From NCBI GenBank assembly GCA_002110485.1, contig MOWL01000090.1:1-64000 (forward strand): a DNA stretch of 64,000 nt. Direction: 5' to 3'. The stretch's first letter is position 1. The number at the start of each line of letters is the position of its first letter. The translations under genes and the position numbers were made by a program. Of this stretch, positions 1 through 8,326 are shown in pieces. This DNA comes from Emergomyces orientalis (Eukaryota > Ascomycota > Eurotiomycetes > Onygenales > Ajellomycetaceae). The notes under the pieces are model-generated. The model saw nothing but the letters and a program-made list of their open reading frames with translations, did no database searches and was not told the origin of the DNA.

Positions 1-86
1 AACCCTAACCCTAACCCTAACCCTAACCCTAACCCTAACCCTAACCCTAACCCTAACCCTAACCCTAACCCTAACCCTAACCCTAA
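1..86. repeat. Telomere repeat array (CCCTAA)n at the chromosome end
   Basis: About 14 perfect CCCTAA units, with no variant units, start at base 1. The C-rich strand is the given strand, so the left edge of the window is a true chromosome terminus and the G-rich TTAGGG strand runs out to the left. The last unit, 81-86, passes straight into LINE sequence with no subtelomeric spacer. The array is probably longer in the cell, because assemblies clip telomeres. Confidence 0.97.
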
Positions 87-600
87 GCTCTAAGTTCTTG
101 ATTTAATGAGCAATTCATTAAGATATGTTCTGGGTCTTCAAGAGAGTCACAATATTCACAATTTTCACTTTCAATATCAGATATTCTTTTCAAATAAGAT
201 TTGAAATAGCCATGACCTAGTTTCAATTGAATGATTGAGGAGAAAAGCTTCTTCTTGCACTTAATAGAGCATGATTTCCATTTAGGTTTAGTTTCAAATC
301 TAAGATAGTGAGGACTTTTTCTTTGTTTTTCCCATATTTTATGCCATTTTTCTAAGCAATTCTCTTTTATCTTTCTTTTAATAAAAGACCATGAAACTAT
401 TTTTGAACTTGCAATATTTAGTTCTGTTCCTTTCTTTGCTGCTTCATCAGCAAGCTCATTTCCATGTATATTTATATGAGCAGGAACCCAGCTCAGATAT
501 ATCTTTGTCTTATATTTTAATTGAATTCTTTTGCATATCTTTAGAATTACTTCTATATTCATTTGACCATTATGAATTCAAATCATTTCTAATAACAGAG
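83..600 (-). pseudogene. LINE retrotransposon copy B: RNase H and C-terminal zinc knuckle, truncated at the telomere
   Basis: This minus-strand fragment encodes the end of a LINE ORF2-type polyprotein. It has the RNase H motif SWVPAHINIHGNELADEAAK, then a basic linker, then a CCHC-like knuckle (C-x2-C, H, C in CEYCDSLEDPEHILMNC). The frame has no internal stop from the first ATG at 562, and its last sense codon GCT is followed by a TAG that is part of the first TTAGGG unit. Upstream of 562 the similarity continues to about 600 and includes one TGA. LINE proteins normally run on well past the knuckle, so the 3' end is missing. It is a tandem second copy of the element at 605-2268, in the same orientation and about as AT-rich. 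Confidence 0.8.
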
Positions 601-604
601 TTTT

Positions 605-2268
605 TTTAAGCAATTTATCAATAAATGTTCTGAATCTTTCAAACAATCACATATATCACAGTTTTGAGGTCTCTCAATTCCAAATTTCTTAAAATAGAAG
701 TCAAAGTATCCATGACCAAGCTTCAATTGAATTATTGAAGAAAAGATTTTCTTTTTGCATTTAATAGAGCATGCTTTCCACTTTGGTTTTGTTTCAAAAA
801 CCAAGTATTTGATACTTAGTTTTTGTTTTTGAGTTTCTCAATTTAAATTCCAATCTTTTAAGCATTTCTCTTTTACTTTTCTTTTTATAAATGTTCAAGA
901 TATTTTCTGTTTTTTCACTAACTCAATTTCTGTGCTCTTTTTTGCAGCTTTATCAGCTAGTTCATTTCCTTTTATATTCATATGAGCTGGGACCCAGTGC
1001 AAATGAATTTGTATATCTTTTAATTTTCTTATTCTTTTAATCAATTGATATACAGTTTCAATATGTATTTGATTTTCTTGAATCTTGTTTTTTTGAAATC
1101 TTTTCAAAGCTGCTTGACTGTCTGAATAAATCCATATCTCATTGATATCTGAATTTCTTGTCAATTAACTCATTGTCATTTTAAATGCTTGCATTATTGC
1201 ATATACTTCTGCATCAAATACTTCCATTTCTTGACCCAGGTTCCATGAATTGGTGAAGTATATATCTTTGTTTCTTGTATATGCTATGCCAGCTCCCAGA
1301 TTATTTGAAGTATCATTTTTTGATCCATCAGTATAGATAATCAGAGCATTATTTATAATTTCAAGCTGTTTTAAATGTCTTTCTTGCTCATTTTCTTTAG
1401 ATAATTCACTAATATCTATATCAATCAATGAATTCAGAGACTTTTTCCATGGATATAGTTGTTCAAAATCTAATTCTTCCACATTTAAATGAGGAAGTTC
1501 GTCTTTGATCATTGAACAAACTCTATATAACTGAGTTGAAATCTTTTTTACAGAATTTAGACTGGTTTCATTCCAATCTAAATATTTACTCCAGTTCAAA
1601 TCAGTGTCTGTGTTCATGGGAGGAAATGTGGGTGAAACTCTTTTTCTAATTGTATAATTTTGATTTAATTTAATTATTCTCACTGAATAATTTCTGCACA
1701 GCTTGTCCAGCCTTATTTTAGAAGAAGGAATTGAGGCTTCAATTTCCATCACTTTTATAGAGGTGGTTTTAAATGCTCCCAGCATTCTTCTTAAAGCTTT
1801 ATTTTGCAGACTTTCATATTTATTTAGAAAGTTTTTCTGATTTTTCCACCATATTTGTGCTCCATAGTCTGAGATTGAGGAAATGCAGGCAATATAAAGT
1901 TGTCTCATTGCTTGGAAAGATAGTCCTCTTTCTGTATTTGATAATCTTAAAATGTTATTAAGATTACTCTCTGCCTGGGCAAGTTTCTTTTGAATATGAT
2001 AATTAAACTTCAGTTTTGAGTCTAGCCGAAATCCTAGCCATCTAACTGATTCTTTTGAATTAATTTGTTCATTTAGCAAGACTATGTGTTCATTTTTCTC
2101 ATTTGACTTAGAAAAAAAGTGAATCAATTCAGTTTTATTCATATCAAACTGAATATAATTTTCATTTCCTTTTTGAATGATTTCTCTTGCTGCATTTTCA
2201 ATTAATAAACAGTTTTCTTTTATTGTTTTTGAATGACATAATAATGCAATATCATCAATGTATATACT
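605..2268 (-). pseudogene. LINE retrotransposon copy A: reverse transcriptase C-terminal half, RNase H and zinc knuckle, 5'-truncated and decayed
   Basis: Read on the minus strand, the copy opens exactly at the reverse transcriptase catalytic motif YIDD (about 2266-2250), followed by the RT thumb, an RNase H domain with IIYTDGSKN and WVPAHMNIKGNELADKAAK, and a CCHC-like knuckle near 650. Everything 5' of the RT catalytic centre (endonuclease, fingers) is absent, the usual 5' truncation of target-primed integration. Three in-frame stops fit single C:G-to-T:A changes: a TAA at 1165 where Gln is expected, and two TGA where copy B has Trp. That pattern resembles repeat-induced point mutation. It merges with copy B near 600-605 at a short A-rich run, so neither copy can be active. 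It is probably a Tad/I-like clade element; the family was not determined. Confidence 0.85.
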
Positions 2269-4162
2269 CCGCCATTCCCTGTGCCTGTCTGTGGGTTAGT
2301 GTGTGGAGCAACTCTCTTCCAGCCCGCAGATCCTTCAGATCATTCACATCATCACTCTCATTCTCATCCTCATCCTCATTCACTTCTACCACACTGATGG
2401 TGCTGGCGGCGGCTGGGCTGTCCGCTGCCCTGGGGAGAGCCTCCATTGCATAGTTGCCATCCCAGCACTGGTCACACATTGGTGTGTCTGGTGTGCAGCC
2501 GCTGCCCTCACCTTTCTCATCATCCAGGAACTGAGACAGCACCTGGACTCTGCAGGTGCTTGTCTGGATATATCTCTGCATGGCCGCTTCCACAGCAGCA
2601 CTGGCTCGCCATCGTGGGGGCACAAGGACCAGAGACTGCCCCCCAGCGCCATCTCGTCCCAGCCGTCCGATCTCCTGCGCGAAGTCGATCATGCTGCATG
2701 GCACACCCACATGCACCACCCACCGGACCGCAGGGTGATCGATCCCCAGGCCGAACGCAGATGTGGCCACGATGTGGCCTGGGTCTCCGTCCCGCCAGCG
2801 CTGCAGCACCTCCGCCTTCTCTGCCACACTGCCGGACGTGGAGTGGTACACTGGGCATCGGATGGCCTGCGCCATCTCCTCAGCGATGTCCTTCCGCCAG
2901 CAGTAGATGATGGCTCGTGTGCCCGGCTCCATCGAGGAGATCAGCCCTGAGATCCCGGGGATGGCAAAGTCCTGGAGGAACTCCTGCTGCTGCGGGCCGG
3001 CCGGGCAGTGGCTGACGCTGAGGGAGATGTCCCTGCGCGTGGTGCAGCTGCGGACCATGCGTGCACCCTTGAGCAGCATGGTCCGCTCGAACTGCGCCAC
3101 CAGCGACGGCGGCAGTGTGCCGGTGAGGAAGACCATGGGGCACTCCAGCTCCCGCAGCAGTGGAAGCAGCCCCATGGCGGATCGGTATGGCAGCGCCGTG
3201 ATGGCCAGGTGGCACTCGTCGAACACCACCCGATCGAGCTCGTTGGCGACACACAGCCGATTGAGGAACTCCCGGAACCGTGGTCGCACCGCCTGCTCCA
3301 CCGCCACGATGATGAGCGGGCAGGAGTGCAGTCGATCGGGCATGGACTGCGTCTCCCACACATGGGCCTCGATGCCCGCCTCTGCGCACCGCCGAACCAT
3401 CTCCGCCTTCAGCACCACCAGCGGCAGGATCAGCACCGTCGTCCCCGCCCCCGGCAGCTGGCAGGGCACCAGATAGAGCAGGCTTTTTCCCTCACTCGTC
3501 CGCAGGATCGCCAGCACCTGGCCTGCCCCGTCGACGATGTGCTCCATGGCCCGCCGCTGCCCAGCAGATCGGTACTGCGCCTCGGGGCCGTACATGCGCC
3601 GCAGCACCTCTGTGGCCTGGTCCATGCGCCACCGCCGCCGTGTTCGCGCTGGCGCCCTGCGCCTGACCACCTGCCATGCGATGGGGGACTCCTCCTCATC
3701 CTCGCTCCTTGGCCGCTTGCCTGTTGGGGTGGCTGGGAGGGGTCTTCCACTGCTGCCGCCACCGCTGCTCCTGGGGGGTTGTTCCGGGTCCCATTCCCAT
3801 GGCGTCAGGGTCTGGGTCTGGGTCTGGGGGTCTCTGCGGCGCGGGGTGGTGGTGGTGGGAGAGGAGATGGAGGATAATGCCACTGCCGCTGTCTGAGCCT
3901 GGAAGTTGAGGGGGTCACGCACCAGCTGATGCCAGAGCTGGCTGACCTGTCGGTACTCCTGCAGCCCGGCATCGGTGAGCCCTGCACGGAAGTTCACCGT
4001 GCCGCCGTACACGCGGTTGCCCGTGTGGGGGGTGTGGCTGGCCTGCCAGTGCACCGCCTCGGTGAGGCTGCCGATGATCGGGTCTTTCCCCTCCCCCTCC
4101 TCCTCCTCGTCGATGAGCATCCTGGCCTCTGCCACCCCGAGCTTCCGTCGCGCGATCCCCAC
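2255..4162 (-). pseudogene. Telomere-linked helicase (TLH), RecQ helicase segment
   Basis: This is a 635-codon frame on the minus strand with superfamily 2 RecQ motifs. It has a Walker A-like TSEGKS near residue 222, the DEAH-box variant DECH near 315, TGTLPPS (motif III) near 347, and QEIGRLGRDG (motif VI) near 500, followed by a cysteine pair CDQC. Such helicases sit beside telomeres in many fungi and are thought to act on telomeric DNA. The frame continues upstream of residue 1 through a TGA into the central segment (4253-5839), so this is the C-terminal part of one larger gene rather than an independent protein. The last codons run into the LINE: the TGA stop lies inside the LINE YIDD codons, so the native C-terminus is lost. 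The segment is much more GC-rich than the LINE. The helicase motifs look intact, so recent inactivation is possible. Confidence 0.85.
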
Positions 4163-4252
4163 CGTGATCTGTCACCAGGCCTGGATGTGGATGTGCTTGC
4201 CCAGCGTCTGTTTCCCCGCGTTGACCACCACCCGCGTCATGGCGTCTTCCTT

Positions 4253-5839
4253 TCACGGGGCCTCCCCCGCCGAGAAGAGGTACTCCGACACCGCCGACGG
4301 CACCTGAGCCTGCGCGTGGAGGAACTCGCAGAAGGGCTGGACAATGGTGAGATACTGCACCACCAGCTGAGCCACCTCCGGCAGCAGGAACCGGACGGGC
4401 CAGCGGGAGGCGTTGCTGCGGTGCCGGTTCTTGTGGTAGCTGAGGATGAAGAGCATCTGGCCGTCATGCAGAAAGAGATCCCGTGTGGCCAGCGTCGAGT
4501 TCCTCCACCGCAGCGCGATGAACTCGGTCCGTCGTCCCTGCTGGCCAGACCCCAGGAAGATCGGCACCAGGATGGCACGGAGGAACCGCTGCACGCTGTT
4601 CTCGTACTGCTGTGCGGCGTCGGCCGAGACCACCCACCCACCCTCCACCGCGGTGTTCCTCTGGAAGAAGGTGTGCAGGAGCGCGGGCGTCCGACCCACG
4701 CGGCTGATCAGCCACGGCCGCAGGGGTTCCAGTTGAGAGCTGTTGCGGGAGTCGGTCAGGAAGGACTGGCCCGCCGAGGTGGCGTCCCAGTTGTCAACCA
4801 GCAGGCTCAGATCCGGCGTGGGGATCTCGTCGGCGGGGGTCGAGCGGCTGCTCAGACACAGCTCCCCGGTGAGGATCTGCCCCGCCTGGGCCAGCCCCTG
4901 GAAGACGATGCTGTGGAGGTTGGAGAGGTGGAAGGTGACCTCGGCCCAGACCAGGGTCTCCCCGTCCGCGTGCCACCGGAGCTGGGCCGGAGGCACCTCG
5001 CTGCGGCCGATGCGGAACCCCAGCAGCCGGTTCTCCAGCAGCTCCACCACCGGGCCGTCGGTGTCGTTGAGCAGCCACCGATCCCGGATCCTGAGGATCC
5101 CCGCGCCGAGGTCCGCGTCCGCATCCCCAGCGGTGTCCGCCAGCACCTGTGCCAGCACCACCATCTGACAGTCGTAGATCAGCTGCGACAGGATGGAGGT
5201 GTAGTTCCCGACCATCATCCACTGCCTCTGGCTTGGGCTCCAGAACCGTGCGGCCGCGTACGAGACCAGCACTGAGTCGAACTTGCGCTGGGGGACGTGG
5301 TGCTGAATGATGACCAGGCTGAACTGCAGCACTAACCGGTCCAGCTGCTCGCGGAGGAGGGTGGCTCTGCCTTGGTCCCCATGGCCATCCTCCTCCGCAT
5401 CATCATTCTTCAGGCTCGCCAGCTCCTCGGCGGTCTCGGTGGCCTCCACCCACGCCTCCAGCTGCTGGGTGCTCGGCTGGAAGAGCGTCTCCCGCAGGTG
5501 GCCCTGCTCCACCACCCGTTCCCAGTAGCAGATCAGCTGCTTCCACATGTCGATGTATCTCTGCCGGGACTGGCGGTTCTGCAGCTCGCTGATGGGGTGC
5601 TGCGAGGTCTCTCCGCGGGTGAAGGTGTTCAGCAGGCGGGCGTTGCGGCGGCTGAGCTGGCGGGACTCCAGATTTTGATTGTGGACCAGGCTGATCATGG
5701 TGCTCTCCAGGACCCGACCGACACTCTGACAGATCAGGTGGAGGATGGGTTCCTGCTCTTGTCTGAGTAGCTGCCAGCTCGGTCCCACCTCACTCAGGGT
5801 GAGCCTCTGCAGGTGGATGTAGATCTCCGTCCGCTTCAT
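4253..5839 (-). pseudogene. Telomere-linked helicase, central segment with tyrosine-recombinase-like core
   Basis: This 528-codon frame lies in the same phase as the RecQ segment and is separated from it by two TGA codons (4253-4255 and about 4170). A conserved tract near its end reads GRRTEFIALRWRN, then a beta-hairpin region with DLFLHDGQMLFILSYHKN and RFLLPEVAQLVVQYL, then EYLFSAG. After the stops comes QASHTPHTGNRVYGG. The order and spacing (R-x-x-E-F, hairpin Lys, an Arg box, His, then Tyr nine residues later) match the catalytic boxes of tyrosine recombinases. That assignment is my inference from motif spacing. Upstream of the ATG at 5839 the frame stays open through ISDLTPWMKRTEIYIHL, typical of TLH proteins, so 5839 is not the real start. 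It is flanked upstream by the zinc-finger segment. Confidence 0.7.
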
Positions 5840-5983
5840 CCAGGGGGTCAGGTCGGAGATGTGCTGGGTCTGGTCAATCTGTTGACACTGAGGTCAAGTC
5901 TGGCACTGCTTGAATTGACTGAGAATGTGATTCCATGCATCCTCAAGCATGTGTGAGAAAGAGATGAGGTGATGTTGTTATTG

Positions 5984-6539
5984 TTAATTAATGATGGCTA
6001 TGGTTTTGTTGTTGGATGATGGTGGTGCGTTGTCGGGGGCGTTGGCGTGTAGATATATATATATATTTTCTGGGTGTGGGGCGCCCGATGACTGAACCTG
6101 ATCGGCCAGGACTATGGCAAAGTACTTCACACTCTGCTTCTGGTTAAACAGTGTCTGGAGATATGCTTCATGCCAGGGCATTGCACCTTGATCAGACACC
6201 TTCCACTGATGCTCTCTATTGTAGTGTTGGCGGATCTGATCGGTGTTGACCGACCGATAGCTGCAGCCGGTGTGGTGGCAGAGGAAGCCTCTGATGGTCG
6301 GCAACCCCATCCTCTGGCTGCACCACACCGACACGCGAGGCTGCCACCGGCTCCAGTGGATTGGATGATTCGATCCGCCTCCGCTCGTGGCTCCCGATGC
6401 GATGTCTCTCCAGCAGATGCCGTCCCAGGTTCTGGCGGGTGTAGCAGCAGCCGTGCGTGGTGCAGACAACCACACGGTACTGCGGCAGAACACAAAGATA
6501 AGATGGAATTGAATCAACAACAGATTCCAACTGAGACAT
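5984..6539 (-). pseudogene. Telomere-linked helicase, N-terminal OrsD/C2H2-like zinc-finger segment, frameshifted
   Basis: Two overlapping minus-strand frames carry the two halves of a double zinc-finger region. The first, from 6539, has a CTTHGCCYTRQNLGRHLLERH finger (shown here by its C-x4-C...H-x3-H-type residues). The second frame, with CHHTGCSYRSVNTDQIRQHY followed by EHQWKV and WHEAYLQTLF, is the second finger of the OrsD-like (DUF3505) module often found at the front of fungal subtelomeric helicases. The switch of frame falls around 6330-6360, so a one- or two-base indel (or a misplaced short intron) separates them. The 3' part runs into a TATATA tract near 6056-6067, and 100-150 bp of weak coding character follows before the central segment. 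It was probably one protein with 2255-5839. Confidence 0.65.
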
Positions 6540-7182
6540 GATTGATTGATTGAATGATTGAACTAATTAACTAACTAACTAAAGAGAATACAGTGTTGCA
6601 ATTGTCAAGAAATAGTAGAGTGTTAAGATGGTGTTGAAATGAATCTAATATTCAGAGACTGGGGTTATTTTATATTGGATTTAGTATATCTGTTATATTG
6701 CCAATAATCGTTCCTTCTTCCATTAAATAATAATATATCTAGCTAGCTATGGTTTTTATAGAAAAAGGGCTCGTTCGTAATGTGCGAGCTAATAAGCGAA
6801 TGGGCGTGGTTCGCCGATTTATGAGCAGTAATATCATGCCATGGAACATCCATATTAGTGAGGTTCGGCGAATCCCAACATTTTACATGATCATCACTGA
6901 AGCATCAAACCCTTTCTGACTTAGCTCAGAAACTAGAGTTAGATCACTTGAGACAGTTCTATAGTTCTCTGCTACTTTCTTCATTGAATAACATGAAATG
7001 ATGAATGATTGATGATGTTTTTGGCAGCAGCCAATCTGAACAGAATTGAATGGGTTTTTTGGTGGCTGCCAAAGGTCCTGATCCACCCCCTGAAATCGGA
7101 GCTAAACCCATGTTGATTACTAACACTCGACGTGTTGGCTGACTAAGCAGGGGCCCGGCTGCTGGCCCTCCAACCCCTTCCA

Positions 7183-7201
7183 TTTTGGCGGCCGCCAAAA
7201 C
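7183..7201. repeat. Perfect GC-rich palindrome TTTTGGCGGCCGCCAAAA with nearby variants
   Basis: The perfect 18-base inverted repeat sits in AT-rich DNA. Two near-copies lie at about 7053-7070 (TTTTTGGTGGCTGCCAAA) and 7234-7253 (TTTTTGACGGCCGCCAAAAA). The three occur within 200 bp, and the variants differ by transitions. Confidence 0.8.
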
Positions 7202-7313
7202 ATCGAGCATGGCAGTGAATGGGTGTTTTTCTTTTTTGACGGCCGCCAAAAAGTGGATGCAGTGGCTGCAGGAAGGTATCTAAGGTATCTACACCTGCGG
7301 CCACGGTGATAAG

Positions 7314-7340
7314 TATATATATATATATATATATATATAG
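7314..7340. repeat. (TA)n microsatellite
   Basis: A run of about 12 TA dinucleotides is followed by GATATAT. No function is inferred. Confidence 0.9.
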
Positions 7341-7404
7341 ATATATTCGAGTTAGAAAAGAAGCAGTGGTGTGCTAGTGTCATAGTGTAATGATGTAGTC
7401 AGCT

Positions 7405-7590
7405 CATCAGTTCAGCATAGAGTTTGATTTCCTCTTTCTATGAACAGGCTAATTGGTCTGACCTGTTGATCTGGCATAGAGTTTGATTTCCCCTTCCCAC
7501 AAAGAGTAGACTAATCAGTCCAGTCTGTCAGTCTGGCATAGAGTTCAATTTCCCCTTTTCATGAAGGGGCTAATTGGTCCGGCACATCTG
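7405..7590. repeat. Degenerate ~60-bp tandem repeat, three to four units
   Basis: The core GGCATAGAGTTTGATTTCC recurs at about 7414, 7473 and 7535, each time followed by a pyrimidine-rich tract and then a CTAATYRGTCYGRYCTGT-like block. A fourth partial unit ends near 7590 (GGCACATCTGGCAC). Units differ mostly by transitions. Confidence 0.75.
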
Positions 7591-8326
7591 GCACTGAGAA
7601 AAGTGGATGAAGTGATTGCAGAAAAATATCTACATCTGCAGTCTGAAGATGATATTCTGTAGTTCATTGATGCATTTATTTGTTCATTCAATGCTTAGAT
7701 GCTTAGATGCTAGAAGAAAGAAAAAAAGTGATTGATGGTTTGAATTCTAAGGTTAATCCTAGAACCTCAGCCGGCCCGCTGCTCTTGTAACCCTAAAAAT
7801 TGACTCCATGTACAGAATAGCATGCAGGTCCTTCCATGGATTCTGGCGACCACACCATCGACCAAGCATTGCCATGATTGAATGCAAAGATAATCTGAGT
7901 GACTGAGAACAGCATGGCACCTTCTTGACCAAGATCACTGAAGAACACAGGCTCCACAGTGATGTTCTGAGCAGGGTGACTTTCAGCGGTGACTTTCAGC
8001 GGGCGCCAACCCAGATCAGGCGTAGCGCGGATGGGTTTTTGGTGGTTAGTCGTCGTGGAATAGCTTTAGGGCCACGTGACCTCTCGCGCACTATAGATGG
8101 CCACCCACTAGCTAGCTCTTCCAACAATCAACCACCTTCGCCCATTCCGACAAAGTAGAGTCTATATTTCATCATATCCACCCGGATTTCGGTGATTCAT
8201 GATGGTGAGGATAGGGTTAGAGTTTCATTTCTATTGCAGCAAGGTTTTCTATTTTTTGTTTCTCTACTTTAGTTCCTGTTCAAGCGGAAAGTGTCAGGGT
8301 AGAACAAGTATTAGCTATCTAAAAAT

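Larger units (their letters stand above)
6540..8170. other. Subtelomeric non-coding stretch with microsatellites, palindromes and short tandem repeats
   Basis: I see no convincing gene here. The stretch holds TTGA/TTAAC-type simple repeats at 6541-6585, three versions of an inverted TTTTGGCGGCCGCCAAAA motif (7053-7253), a TA dinucleotide run (about 7314-7340), a degenerate 60-bp tandem array (7410-7590) and two adjacent 13-bp copies of GTGACTTTCAGCG (7976-8001). Small open frames inside it lack domain or codon signals. Confidence 0.7.

Noticed and set aside
2303..5300. Long plus-strand open frames (up to 448 aa) opposite the TLH gene
   Set aside because: They follow from the GC-rich composition of the opposite strand; their products are Arg/Pro/Ala-rich and match no family, whereas the minus strand has clear helicase motifs.
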